Shown here: positions 1 to 10,599 of the stretch, piece after piece
How positions within the stretch are numbered: position 1 is the first letter of the stretch
How the letters are laid out: the number at the start of each line of letters is the position of its first letter
Assembly (NCBI GenBank): GCA_032622095.1
Contig: CP136067.1
Location: 136,525,990-136,589,989 of the forward strand
Direction of reading: 5' to 3'
Length of the DNA: 64,000 nt
DNA from: Siphonodentalium dalli
Lineage: Eukaryota; Mollusca; Scaphopoda; Gadilida; Siphonodentaliidae
Translations under genes and position numbers: made by a program
Notes under the pieces: model-generated
Database searches by the model: none
Told to the model about the DNA's origin: nothing
The model's input: the letters and a program-made list of their open reading frames with translations, nothing else

Positions 1-960
1 AATGTGTATGTACACTGGAACAATGGAAGTTCATTGCTTGTGATGCATAATTTAGATATAGGTCCCAATTTTCTACATTTGCCTGGGTGATTGTTGAAAT
101 GATTGATGCTAGACTTCTATGCGAGCGTTCTGACTTCCCGTTGCTTTGGGGTGAGTAGAACGAACTGAGGCGGTGATTGATATGGTAATATTTACAAAAT
201 TCAGTAAAGGTAGAGTTTGCAAACTCGGACCCATTATCCGTTAAAATACCTTCAACTGATCCAAATAAAGTGAAATACTCTGAATTCAATCTTTCTAAAA
301 TTGTATCCACCATTTTGTTAGGTAATGCGTATGCTAAAGTATGTAATGAAAATTGATCAATAATAGTTAAGATAAATCTATTTCCTGACTGTGTTTTGGG
401 GGAAAATGGTCCCATAAGATCGATGGCTATGAGCTGTCCTGGCCCTGATGGGGCAGTGACTGGTTGAAGCGGGATTTTTGGATTATAAGCATTTCGTTGT
501 CGGCATGTGTGACAATTGTTTATGTATGTGACAATTTTTGCAACAACTGAGGTGTGTAATATCTGTTTCGTATGGTCGCGTATAGCGATTGTACCGCTCT
601 ATGGCCGAGACTGTGATATTGGGATATAACTTCCTGCGCTATTTTGTCCGTAATATATATTCGTAATTTAGGTATGTCATTATATATTGATATATAGTGT
701 AGGATACCATCTTTGAGAATAAAGGTTTTTGCTAATTTTTCGGGTATATTTGTTGATTGCATTTGTTTGATAATCTCGGTGATTGTGTGGTCATGATTCA
801 GATGATTCAGAATCCGTTTTCTTTTTTGGTTGTTTATTTCGTTTTGAGAATTCCTGAATATCTTTCATGTCAAGTATATTAACATCCTGTACAAGGGGAT
901 TGGTGGGTGGATTTGGGTCGCTATCTGTGCAAGAAATGATGCACGGGTGTGTGTCGGGGT
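1..960 (-). pseudogene. pol: Pol C-terminal part: integrase, element A, frameshifted and cut by window
   Basis: The N-terminal zinc-binding region is split between two frames: HSLGHRAVQSLY in the 520-762 frame, then CHTCRQRNAY just after its stop in the next frame. The catalytic core reads through to position 1 with the first Asp in AIDLMGPF, the second in LTDNGSEF and the Glu in NGKSERSHR, so the DDE triad is present. At least one frameshift near 520-540 and one or more near 770-960 break the protein. The C-terminal domain and 3' LTR are outside the window. Confidence 0.85.
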
Positions 961-1754
961 TTATCCGACTGCAAAATCGGCCGTAACATTGTTCGTGCCT
1001 TTAATATAAGTAATTTTTGGGTTCAATGCTGATATTTCCAAAAACCATTTTTGAATTTTTGTGTTTATCAGATCCTGTTTTTTAAACATGTGGATGAGGG
1101 GTAAGTGATCTGTTTTAATCTCTACTTGGGATCCCTGTAAGTAAAATTTAAATTGCCTTGCAAACGTATATATAGCGAATGCTTCTTTTTCCGTGACAGA
1201 ATAATTCCTTTGTGATTTGTTAAGTTTTTTACTGGCGAACGCGATTGGTAGTTCAACGTGTTTATCATCTTGGCTATTAGCATATTGTGATAGTATCGCC
1301 CCGATACTATGGATAGATGCATCTACTGTCAGAATGAACAGTTTGTCGGGATTTGGGTAAGCTAAGATGGGGGCGGTTGCTAAGCTTTCTTTAAGCGTGT
1401 CGAACGCTGTTTGGCACGGCGCATCCCACACAAATTTAGCATATTTGGCTGTGAGTTTGATTAAAGGCAATGCCGTCGATGCGAAAGTAGGAGAATATGA
1501 CCTGTAAAAATTAAGAATTCCCAGTAATCTGCGGACTTCTTTAACTGATTTCGGAGGTGGTAGAGACTTGATAATTGAAATTTTTTCAGGGTCAGGGGAT
1601 GTGCCCTTGTCGGAAATAATATGCCCTAAAAATTTGACTTGTGGTTGGCAAAATTTAGATTTTGATAGTTTAACTATTAAGCCGTATTCCCTGAGTCTGT
1701 CAAATAATTTTGTGAGCTGCTGTATATGCGTTTGAGGATCGGAGCTATGACAGA
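961..1754 (-). pseudogene. pol: Pol middle part: RT thumb and RNase H, element A
   Basis: The minus-strand frame is open from about 1757 to a stop at 961. It begins just downstream of the missing RT core (SSDPQTHIQQL), continues through the RT thumb and connection (KFLGHIISDKG), and enters RNase H with TVDAS, EKEAF and KTDHLPL, the usual acidic and histidine positions. It is out of frame with the upstream pol part because of the RT deletion. It ends early in a stop within the RNase H tail, and the integrase continues in other frames. Confidence 0.85.
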
Positions 1755-3605
1755 TCAGGTTAATATGGGAACAACTTCGGGTTCGACTCCAATAACATGA
1801 TAAGCATTTGATAAATCAAAGATACTGAAAATAGTTGAGCCGAGTAACTTGGACGATATTTCTGTAAAACTAGGCATAGACCATTTTAATGGAATGGAAA
1901 CATCATTGAGTTTTCTCAGATCGATTACCAATCGGTAATTTGGAGTACCGTCGGGGTTGGGTGTGGATTTGCGGATGAGGAGACTGGGAAATCCCCACGA
2001 TGAATGGGCAGTAGGTCTAATAATGTCTGCATCTAATAATTTTTTTATCTCAGCAGCCATAATTCGTTGTTTGTTCAGTGGTGTCGGATATGTTTTGCAA
2101 AAAATAGGTAAAGTATTTGGTTTGAGGTCGATTTTCATTTTAATTTTTGGACAATATCCTATCTTGTTTATGTCATTTGTAAAATCATCAGGGTATTGTG
2201 ATACTAGTTGCAATATTTGCTGTTTAAGGTGTTGAGGTGCCACGATATCATCGACAGATATAGGTTGAGTCTTGGTGACTGGAGGGTTAATGTCTTGCCG
2301 GTCACCTATGGTGTTTATACTGTGTTTGTTTGGCGGAGATGAGTTAATGTTTTGCTCATCGGATGCCCTGCATATCATTTGCTCTTGAGTGCCAAATGCT
2401 TGTGCTATTACCCGACCTTTCCTAATGGACATATGTGACGCCGATTGGTTTTCTATCATGACGCAAATATTTGGGTTATTTGCATCTGCTAGCGTGTCGG
2501 TTACATGTACATTTGGTTCGTGTTCGAAAATGGACATGTTACCTTTGCCTATTCGGATTATAGGTGTGTTAAACATATCATTTGGCCCTATGAGTCTGCC
2601 TGTTATAATGGCGCATGAGTGGGGTGATAATGAAACGTTATTTGTTGATCGGATGAGTGATGCAATGTGACCGTCCCTTAACATCGGGTATAATTGATTC
2701 TGTATTCTGAATTTTTCTAGATCAAAGTAAAGTCTAATACTGTGTTGTTTCATAAAATCGCGCCCTAAAATGCAAGGACGTGACAAGGTTGCACATATGA
2801 CAAATTTGTGAGTAAGAATGAGTTTTCCGATTCTAAATGTGAGATGTGTGGATCCAAAAACTTTCATTGGTGTACCATCGGCTGATGTGAGTAACACATG
2901 TTCTTTAATTAAAGGTGGTCGATTTGGCATGGATCTATAAATGTCGTATTTCAAGCAACTGGTGGTTGCCCCGGAGTCTAATAGTGATCTAATCCGTTGT
3001 TTGTGTATTTTAATGATAGTTGAGCATGGTGTTTGGTTTAGAGCACCATCTGTCATATCACTTGGATATTTAAGTACTGGTATAGTGTGTTGTATGGGTT
3101 TGACTGGTGGTATTATACGGTTAGTTGCAGTATTGGAATGTGATTCGTGAGAATTGGTGCATGTTGACTTTCTTTTGGATGATGAGTAAGAATTAGTAAT
3201 GTGTTGGTGCTTGGGATTTTCAAGGCGATTCAGGGTTTTAAAATGGGAAGGAAAGTTTAAGTCAAGAAGCGGTGAGATAGACTTATTGGAAGAATTATGA
3301 AATCTGGGTTTCATAGAGGGACACCTGTTATGGCAGAAGGTGGTATGTGTTACCTGCCTGTGGCGAGGGAGATTAAGTGGGCGCCGCGTGCGGTAATTAA
3401 TATATCGTTGGTTTTGGCACTTTGATGGTAGCGTGGGGTAATGATTAATGTGCTGCAGCTGTGAATCACAGACTCTATGGTTTTGAGATTCGTATGTTCG
3501 ATGAGCTTTAGCATATCTATGATTGTGGCCGCCTATGGTGCTAATCTGATGTGTTATTGGACTCATTGCCTTGCGTTGGTGGGTGGGGTGAACTTTTTGA
3601 TGCAA
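1755..3605 (-). CDS. pol: Pol N-terminal part: protease and start of RT, element A
   Basis: This 616-residue frame carries an aspartic protease with the active-site triad in RSLLDSGATTSC (near residue 210), a ~200-residue linker, and the fingers and first palm motif of reverse transcriptase (FDLSNAYHVIGV near the C-terminus). It stops right after motif A. The sequence then resumes, in another frame, after the position where the YxDD motif should be, so roughly the B and C motifs (about 90 residues in related elements) are absent. The product would process Gag-Pol but could not reverse transcribe. Confidence 0.88.
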   Translation of the reverse strand: MHQKVHPTHQRKAMSPITHQISTIGGHNHRYAKAHRTYESQNHRVCDSQLQHINHYPTLPSKCQNQRYINYRTRRPLNLPRHRQVTHTTFCHNRCPSMKPRFHNSSNKSISPLLDLNFPSHFKTLNRLENPKHQHITNSYSSSKRKSTCTNSHESHSNTATNRIIPPVKPIQHTIPVLKYPSDMTDGALNQTPCSTIIKIHKQRIRSLLDSGATTSCLKYDIYRSMPNRPPLIKEHVLLTSADGTPMKVFGSTHLTFRIGKLILTHKFVICATLSRPCILGRDFMKQHSIRLYFDLEKFRIQNQLYPMLRDGHIASLIRSTNNVSLSPHSCAIITGRLIGPNDMFNTPIIRIGKGNMSIFEHEPNVHVTDTLADANNPNICVMIENQSASHMSIRKGRVIAQAFGTQEQMICRASDEQNINSSPPNKHSINTIGDRQDINPPVTKTQPISVDDIVAPQHLKQQILQLVSQYPDDFTNDINKIGYCPKIKMKIDLKPNTLPIFCKTYPTPLNKQRIMAAEIKKLLDADIIRPTAHSSWGFPSLLIRKSTPNPDGTPNYRLVIDLRKLNDVSIPLKWSMPSFTEISSKLLGSTIFSIFDLSNAYHVIGVEPEVVPILT

Positions 3606-3612
3606 TGAGTCC

Positions 3613-4758
3613 TTATCTGTTTAAATATTGGTTGTTATTTTGAGCCCGACGTCTGCATTGGTCTGTGGTGTGATTGGTTAATCTGCAGTATGTACAGAAG
3701 AGAGGTCGTTGATGTGTTGTAGTATATCTTGCATCCATGGTTTGGATACGGTTTGGATGGGAGACCCTTGGTTCAGAGTAGGGGTGATGAGAATTTGAAG
3801 GTTGGCGCCTGTGGGGGTGATCATTGATTCGGTGTCTGTCTTTGGATTGGCGGGGGGTGTAAGTGGATTGTGATGGACCTCTTGGAATGTGCCGGTGGTT
3901 ATTGTCGATATCCATTGGTTGATGGGATTGTAACTGTGGGAATTGGTTATAATCATTATGATGTTCACCGTAACGTAAGCGATAACGTTGCCGAAGGTTC
4001 ATTTCGCGTAGGGCAATATCAGTAGCTCTATCGAGCGTTACGGGGTCGTCTTTGAGAAGCCTGAATTTGATACTAGAGTCACGAATACCGTCGGAAAAAA
4101 ATGCTACTAATTGGGATTGCACTGCTCTTGTGTTAAATTCATCAGTAAACGCGTGTTTAGCAAGAGTACGTATGCGTTCTGCAAACATGGCAATTGTTTC
4201 CGTATGTCTCTGCCTAATGGCTCGTAATGAGGAAAGGGCTTGAGGAGAATCAGTTATGGAACTGAATAATGAGCGTAACTGTGATTTCAGATCGGTCCAG
4301 GTGAATGTGAATTTTCCGTCTGTGTTATTTTCATTTATGAAGCGTTGAATAAATTCAGAAACTTGAGATTTACATGTCTGAGCGGCAATTTTTATGATAG
4401 TCTCATCTTGTGCCGAAATCGCGCGGGAGTATTTTTCCACCGCATGGACCCATTGGGGAAAATCGTCAGGCTTGCCATCGAAGTGTTCAATAATGGAATT
4501 CATCCCCAACAGTGCTGTTATTGTTGTTTGTGTTTTTAAACTTTCAGTCTGGTCGCGGATAGAACTAGTGAAATGGCTAATTTCATGGGTAAGCCGTGAC
4601 AATAGCAAGTTTTGAGCATCTTTGCCCATTTCATTAGTAATGTCTGTGTGGGGGGATCTTGCAGTTGATCGGTCCATTTCCCTGTTTAATTCAAGGTGAT
4701 GCTGATAATTTTGGCTTGGATGAAAATAATCGCTGCTCTGCGGAGGTGGTGACTCCAT
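3613..4758 (-). CDS. gag: Gag polyprotein of element A
   Basis: This 381-residue frame encodes the structural capsid protein that packages the element RNA in cytoplasmic particles. The central region (about residues 95-235) has the helical retrotransposon-capsid pattern, including FDGKPDDFPQWVHAVEKY and a later stretch RQRHTETIAMFAERIRTLA. A basic, H/Q/P-rich linker follows. A zinc knuckle lies near the C-terminus: CTYCRLTNHTTDQC fits C-x2-C-x4-H-x4-C. The frame is intact from ATG 4758 to the stop at 3613. The pol frame starts a few bases downstream in another frame. The homologue at 21367-22511 is frameshifted. Confidence 0.9.
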   Translation of the reverse strand: MESPPPQSSDYFHPSQNYQHHLELNREMDRSTARSPHTDITNEMGKDAQNLLLSRLTHEISHFTSSIRDQTESLKTQTTITALLGMNSIIEHFDGKPDDFPQWVHAVEKYSRAISAQDETIIKIAAQTCKSQVSEFIQRFINENNTDGKFTFTWTDLKSQLRSLFSSITDSPQALSSLRAIRQRHTETIAMFAERIRTLAKHAFTDEFNTRAVQSQLVAFFSDGIRDSSIKFRLLKDDPVTLDRATDIALREMNLRQRYRLRYGEHHNDYNQFPQLQSHQPMDIDNNHRHIPRGPSQSTYTPRQSKDRHRINDHPHRRQPSNSHHPYSEPRVSHPNRIQTMDARYTTTHQRPLFCTYCRLTNHTTDQCRRRAQNNNQYLNR

Positions 4759-4772
4759 TATGTTATTAAGGA

Positions 4773-5264
4773 TTAACGGTGTCTGTTTTGGGATCTATGG
4801 AATGGGTGCGAAATATGTTGTATTTTTTTCCAAGTGCTGTGGCGGTGTATTATGCGATTCAGGTGTATTTGACACCATTCAGGTGATTTATTAGGATGTT
4901 TTATGGGAATCGCCGCGACTATAGAATTGACAATAAGTTTTGGATAATCCGTAAAATGAGCCGGAAATGTATGCCACTCGTTCCAAGAATCTAGTTTATG
5001 TCCTGAGTAGTTATTTGTAATCATACAACGCACGTATAAGCGGATTGTATCTTGCGTTATATCAATGCGAATGGGATTGCAATATTTAATGAGTTGTGGC
5101 GATAAAGTTATTTGGTGGGGTAAAGCGTATCTACAGTAAGTTTTAAAATTAAGAACTGAATGTTGTTTGTAAGAGGTGGGTGGTATGGGCTGATCGTTTG
5201 AAGCATGTATTGTAGTAGGATGGGTAGGTAGTGTAGGTGTAGTAGAATCAGGTGATGTGTCCAT
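4773..5264 (-). CDS. Conserved pre-gag ORF of unknown function, element A
   Basis: A 163-residue open frame starts at ATG 5264 and ends 14 bases before the gag start, on the same strand as gag. The N-terminal ~35 residues are rich in T, P and S; the rest is basic and ends in an H/R-rich tail. I recognise no domain. The frame is intact in both retroelements of this window (compare 20860-21351) with about 11 differences in 163 residues and no stop, although gag and pol are broken in one or both. This argues for a translated protein or a recently active family. It might be an N-terminal gag-like or matrix-like piece, but nothing shows this directly. Confidence 0.65.
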   Translation of the reverse strand: MDTSPDSTTPTLPTHPTTIHASNDQPIPPTSYKQHSVLNFKTYCRYALPHQITLSPQLIKYCNPIRIDITQDTIRLYVRCMITNNYSGHKLDSWNEWHTFPAHFTDYPKLIVNSIVAAIPIKHPNKSPEWCQIHLNRIIHRHSTWKKIQHISHPFHRSQNRHR

Positions 5265-5577
5265 AACCCACGTGAAAACAAAAGGAGTAAAAGAATGCTA
5301 AAAATAGGGGCTGTGCAATTTGACAGCAAATGGGAAAGAAAAGATGGTCACTCACCAATTTCCGAGAAGAATAATGTGCACAAGTCTGTGGTGATGAATG
5401 ATGTACAGAATGTTCTTGTCGTGTTTATTGGAAGCCGAAGGATGTCCAAATCGGATGTTAATGTTTATGTGGATCTGAATCTGGTCTGCAAGAGGCGTGA
5501 GTAATGTTTTTAGCTGGATACACGATGTGTGCTGGTTATATGAGAATAAAAGGTTGATTCGTTTATATCAGATGAGT

Positions 5578-5745
5578 ATGTATGCGGTCCTGTGTGTCCG
5601 AAGGGTTGGTGTGCGGTCCTGTGTGTCCGAAGGGTTGGTGTGCGGTCCTGTGTGTCCGAAGGGTTGGTATGCGGTCCTGTGTGTTCGAAGGGTTGGTATG
5701 CGGTCCTGTGTGTCCGAAGGGTTCCTGTGTGTCCGAATGGTTGAG
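5578..5745 (-). repeat. Tandem ~28-bp repeats in the leader of element A
   Basis: About five copies of a unit around TGCGGTCCTGTGTGTCCGAA lie between the 5' LTR and the pre-gag ORF, the last ones shortened. The related element at 19756 carries the same GGACACACAGGACCGCA core in its leader (20440-20590), but in a longer unit of about 58 bp, three times. The leader array therefore expanded differently in the two copies. Confidence 0.8.
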
Positions 5746-5928
5746 TTATGGTTGACCGGTGCAGTGGTCTAGTGTGTGAGGCTGTCTATCCGTGGCTGGA
5801 GTGTAAGGCTGTATCCCCGTGGTTGAGTAGCGGTTTGAGATTGTTTCTGCTCTGTAGTGATCGTCTAGTGGCCGAGACTTCAAGTTGTGTGGTGAGACGT
5901 AGAACTGTTCACGGTACCATTAATACTA

Positions 5929-6384
5929 TGTGAGGTAATGAACACATAGATATAGTAGGTACAAGTCTTTATTATGTTGTGAATAAGATATGCAGTGTGT
6001 ACAAATATAATGATCAATAGTCGCCGCGAAATGATTTCCCCGAATGGGTGATGCCTGGTGTGAATGATGCCTGGATATGATCTAGGGAGGAGATGAGTCT
6101 AGTGAAAGCATGAGGTGATGGGATGTGGTTGTCTCTTATATACTATTTGGGACGCATATTAGATGAGGCGTTTGGCAATACACATCGGGATTGGTTCCTT
6201 CGTTATGGGCATTTCCCTTGACCATATTTGGGAGCCATCTTCATTGTGTGTATATCTTCGCTGAGATTAAGACGTGTGAGGTTTCGAGAACCGAACACGA
6301 ATATCTGAGTTTGGGGTTTTATATATTGGGACATTCGTATAGTTTGAATCAAGTTGTGAGATTATAATGGGTAGTTATCTCACA
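5929..6384 (-). repeat. 5' LTR of element A
   Basis: The 456-bp unit begins TGTGAG and ends CTCACA on the minus strand, giving the short inverted ends expected of an LTR. It contains a TATA-like TATATAAG at 6142-6135 and an AATAAA-type polyadenylation signal at 5973-5968, in the order U3, R, U5. The same landmarks, in the same order, occur in the LTR at 19756-20244, which supports the boundaries. Confidence 0.8.
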
Positions 6385-7565
6385 TATGTCATAGCACATA
6401 TAGATACTGTACTTGCTTTAAGAAATATGGACATATATATATGTACTTGACAACAATGTAGACCCACGTACTTATGCATAAATCAGTAATGTATGCATTA
6501 AATGGTAACAACAATAAAAATGTACACTGTGTGAACCGCCATAGTCATGAGAACTATTACAAATTTATGAGTTGTCTCGCTTGTTTTAGTTGCGATACAT
6601 GATGTAATAAGTTCAGTTACCACCAATAAAGCAGTATTGACGCATTATTTTCAATATACCATCGAGTTTAGATTAAATTCCTACTAACAATGCTATAAAT
6701 TAACAACAATAAAGATAAAGGAACGATTAACGAATACATCGTTATATAATAGAGCGTTTTGACAAGAAAATATGGAATTAATATACACATGTGTTCACAT
6801 AGTAGGCCTTTCGTGGCATGATACGGTGGGCAATGTTTCCTCTGTATAACAGACTATATTTATAGATGTTACAATACATATCATTGATGAAAAGAATACA
6901 TGAAGTAAGTATTTATATACTAGTCTACATCAAATGGGTCCTTTGGTTTTGCCATGTAATGACATTTTGGAGTAATAATATGAATGAACTATGCCTGGAA
7001 TACATTAAGTTGGTGCACAGATGTTTTCATTCCGTTTGTCCGTGTATTATATAGTTAAATCCAGCAACGGATTTTGATTGGCTGTTATAAATATTACGAT
7101 AAGAACTAAATACTTCACTGATTGCTATTAGAGATCAAATGCTCACTAGGTACGTGCAAATTTAGAGCCACAGATTGCGTGATTTTGCATAATGACGCGA
7201 AACTCATGTCCAAGGACCTGTGAGTTAGCGGATTTCCTCGAATAAACAGAGGGTTTTGTAAATTAGGAATTATGGTTCCAACCCAACCAGTCTGTTGTAT
7301 AGTGACCTATTTAAATGAGTCATTCGTTGTCTTCCCGCATTAATTCCCCTCTTGAGGTCACTACTTTCGAATCCATTGCGATGAAACTGTTCAGCCTGGA
7401 AATTTTCCATCTGTAAAAAGAAAATAAGTATATCTAATTAAACAATAATAATAATGTTAATACAGCAGCCAATGAACGTGTTTCTATACATTACCCTTGT
7501 TATAAGGCTTGAACTAACATTTACAGGTTCATACTGCTTGTCAGGGTGGGGAGAAATAACAGGTG
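6385..7565. other. AT-rich intergenic stretch
   Basis: I see no gene, no recognisable element end and no long repeat between the LTR of element A and the IAP gene. The short open frame near 6866-7054 has no recognisable content. Confidence 0.4.
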
Positions 7566-8254
7566 ATGGATATCCCACCGCACGTAGCTGATTCGAGCGA
7601 TGATAGTGTAAGCACGATACTAGAACATTTAAACTTATATGGTGTTACTGTGGCTTGGAAACCGTCATACCCAGAGTATCGAAATTTTCACTCGAGATTA
7701 GCTTCTTTCGAAAACTGGACCTCGCCCGTGGAGGCTGCTAAAATAGCTGGAGCTGGTTTCTTTTTCACAAAGACCGCTGACAAAACCATATGTTATAGTT
7801 GCGGGTGTAGGTTGTGGCAATGGGAAAAGAGAGATGATCCTCGAACTGAACATTACCGTTTCTTTCCAAATTGTAGCTATCTCAATTATTTGCAACGTTT
7901 CCTGCCTGACGATAGGTATAAACAGTGGAACAGATATTTAATGGAAATCCCCGATGTACCAGCAAATGTTTCATTGCAGCGTCCCGTGGATAGTGCCTCT
8001 GTTCAAGAAATGAATACATTTTCAATAGACGAAATACACGATGAGAGACTGTCTTGTTCCTATGAAGATGACTGGCCTGATACGACAGTAGACGTTCTGA
8101 AGAATGCAAATGTATTATTTGTCTAGAGAATAATAAAAACTGTGTGCTTTTACCAGGTGGACACGTATCAATGTGTGGCATGTGCGCGCTCGGTTCTGAG
8201 ACTTGTACCTTGTGCAGAAGCGTAGTGCGTGCCTATGCCAAAACTTTTGGTTAA
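7566..8254 (+). CDS. BIR-RING inhibitor-of-apoptosis protein, one frameshift
   Basis: An ATG at 7566 opens a frame holding one complete BIR domain at residues ~40-105. Its zinc ligands are C76, C79, H96 and C103 (C-x2-C-x16-H-x6-C), with the family residues SFENW, AGFFF and DDPRTEH. That frame stops at 8126. One frame back, from about 8095 to a stop at 8254, lies a C-terminal RING finger of the IAP type (CIICLENN, GGHVSMCGMC, CTLCR). A single-base shift near 8090-8100 therefore separates BIR from RING. Family members bind caspases or adaptors through BIR and act as E3 ubiquitin ligases through RING. An AG acceptor-like site lies just before the start, so this could be a terminal exon of a longer gene. 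The shift may be an assembly error or a lesion in a retrocopy. Confidence 0.85.
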
Positions 8255-8990
8255 ATGATTCATACCTGCGTTATGAATGCCCCGAATCACGGTTGCGTGT
8301 CATTTCCGGCCCTTCCCATAGGCCGAGACAGTTTACCACGAAACCCCTTTATTCCGTATTTAGTTAATGTACTTGTCTGAGAGTTCCCTCTGATCGAAAC
8401 ATGATTGGCCCTTCAATATTTGAAATAACAATGGACCATTAGGCGGCGAAGAATATTCAAGATGGGATGCTGTGTCGAGGAGCCCCTTGCTGCCAGGCCG
8501 TGTATGGAGTCGTATATATTGTTATATGCAGTCGACCTACCTATCTCCGAGTCTCCCATCTCTCTACCCCTCTCTCTCTCTCTATCTATCTCTCAATGTC
8601 TCTCAGTCTCATCCCCCACCCAAACTGTGATTTCACCATATAATGCTGACATAATACACTAGTTAACTGTACGGGGAGGGGGATAAAGAAGTCATATGTA
8701 AAAATTTGTAAGGCAGAACGATTAAAGAAAGCCTATAGAACACCAGAAGAGATAGATTTTAATTAATATTATTAACAGATGTAGAATTCAAGAGAATAGT
8801 GTACCAGTCTGAACCAATTAGTGTGTATCTGTTTGTGAACATGTATAACGCTTGGTGTCCCTACATACTTCATAAATGCTTTAAGTTGGATAGCTAGGAA
8901 AATCTATGAAGTGATGGTCTCATACACTCATTCCCCACTCTATTCACAAACCCCTTGCACAGAAGCCAGTCGGAACATGCATTTTTTCAA
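8255..8990. other. Non-coding stretch with a CTCT microsatellite
   Basis: There is a pyrimidine microsatellite of TC/CTAT units at about 8555-8600. Otherwise nothing recognisable lies between the IAP gene and the repeats that follow. Confidence 0.4.
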
Positions 8991-9149
8991 TAACAGACAT
9001 GTTGATCTGTATCGTGGCAGTTAATGACTTAAACGTGTGTTTAATTACGAAGCTTCGAGAATCTGTCTGTCTGTTGTGTTGTGTACGGAAACATATCGCT
9101 GTGATTTACTTTATTGGATATTGTGTTGTGCCATACCCCAACTATGCAG

Positions 9150-9720
9150 CACTTGTTTTCGGTTCTCAATACTCACACCAATTTACATACCAAATTTCGT
9201 CAAAATATCTCTGCAGATACAAAAGTTATTGAGATGCATTTTCCTTATATTTCGGTGTGGCGGCCATCTTGTTATGTGATTATGTGGTCACGGTCTCGTG
9301 TCCCTCATGTGGTCACGGTATTATGACACTGGCAGACTGGGAAGTGTTTTCAATGCGCAAGTCCAATATCTAACTGTGCACCAAGTTCCACGAACATACG
9401 TTTACAAATACAAAAGTTATTGAGAAATACCCAATCAATATGTATTTAGCAGCAATATACTTACATTATCTAATATTTCGGGATGGCGGCCATCTTGTTT
9501 TGTGGTTACATGATCGTGGTCGCGTGAAATGTGACACTGCGGACTAGAACATATTTTCTATTCCCAATACTGATACCTACTTACATACAATTTAAGTTAA
9601 CTTTCATGAAAATATCTCTACAAATACAAAAGTTATTGAGAAATACTGAAATGTTCTTATATTTTTGGGTGGCGGCCATCTTGTTTGTGGTCACGTGATC
9701 GTGATATACGTATATGTATT
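9150..9720 (+). repeat. Three diverged copies of a ~240-bp repeat
   Basis: Each copy has ACAAATACAAAAGTTATTGA (or a close variant), followed after 40-100 bp by GGCGGCCATCTTGT and a GTGGTCACG/TGATCGTG segment. Cores lie at about 9215/9258, 9405/9486 and 9625/9671. Related GGCGGCCAT...TTGG motifs recur near 30170 and 38464, so the unit belongs to a dispersed family. Confidence 0.65.
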
Positions 9721-10374
9721 TAGCAGCAATATGCTACATGTACATGAATAGTATGCTTGGCAGTGGTAGATAAGTCTGTGGTACTGCATGGCAGTGAAAG
9801 AGTTAAGCACACAAAATATCCATAAAAATTTGTGTGGTTTCGTACCTTAAGTTTGGAAATTACCACCAGAACTAAAGAACAGTTTTACTATATTTCGAAA
9901 CGGTGCGATCTGGTTCTCCCGTTATTTTTTCAACACAAAATAGTTCTAATTTGCTCCAATTTTGACGAGTTGCTTGCAAATATTGTCAACAAAACAACCG
10001 CCCTGATCCTCCATTCTGTCATCAAGTTTTTAGTGCGGGAATTGTTCTCAAATCACATCAGACTTTGGGGCGATCAGTTTTCGCCAGTTTTGAAAGTTTT
10101 CTTGATTGAGAGTGCTAACTAGAATTATCTTACTTGGAACACTCTTGGTATAAGCTCTGAACGTTTACGTGAGGATTTCTGTTTTTAAAATAACCAATAA
10201 CATACAATCAAGTAAAGAGTGCCCATCGTTCAATTTAGTTGATTAGTCTAGAATTAAGATGGAGAGTCTCATAAGGGGTGACAGGAAGACGGCCTGTATC
10301 GGCCATGCCGCTGTGCAAATTTTCAGGATATATTATTATGGAAATTAATTTTTGAGACAGTGCAAATTTGTTTG
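9721..10374. other. Non-coding stretch
   Basis: The longest frame (9832-10122) starts at GTG and shows no domain, signal peptide or splice context. I see no element ends. Confidence 0.35.
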
Positions 10375-10446
10375 TGGGATTGGGTGGGAATCGAACCCCG
10401 GCACATCGCTTCTAAAATTAGGCGCCTTGATTGTTGTATAGTCCCA
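10375..10446 (-). repeat. tRNA-like SINE head
   Basis: On the minus strand the segment opens TGGGACT and closes AATCCCA, forming an acceptor-like stem. It contains GGGGTTCGATTCCC, a strong B box with a T arm, and a GGCGCC segment near the anticodon-arm position. It is about 72 nt. The A box is weak and I cannot assign a confident anticodon, so a tRNA-derived SINE head is more likely than a functional tRNA. Its body would extend toward lower coordinates. Confidence 0.5.
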
Positions 10447-10599
10447 GACATGTTCAAAGAGCAATGCTCGGCATATTTCGGAGGCGTAAATATGACATAC
10501 TACTGTGCCATATCTCCTATATATATTACTAGCAGATTAGCCCACCACTGGCGGGATTGGTCCCATGGCTGTGGTCGATCCATTAATTTTTGTTTTTCA

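Larger units (their letters stand above)
1..6384 (-). mobile_element. Ty3/gypsy-type LTR retrotransposon A, truncated by window start
   Basis: Reading on the minus strand from the 5' LTR, the order is LTR, leader with tandem repeats, small pre-gag ORF, gag with a zinc knuckle, protease, reverse transcriptase, RNase H, integrase. RNase H before integrase with a DDE integrase defines the Ty3/gypsy order. The 3' LTR lies left of position 1. Several frames are broken and the RT catalytic core is missing, so this copy should be dead. A relative lies in the opposite orientation at 19756-27524. Confidence 0.93.

Noticed and set aside
2389-2670. Plus-strand frames opposite pol of element A
   Set aside because: Antisense shadows of the conserved minus-strand pol frame.
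9832-10122. 96-codon open frame
   Set aside because: It starts at GTG, has no recognisable domain and no splice context; it lies in repeat-flanked DNA.
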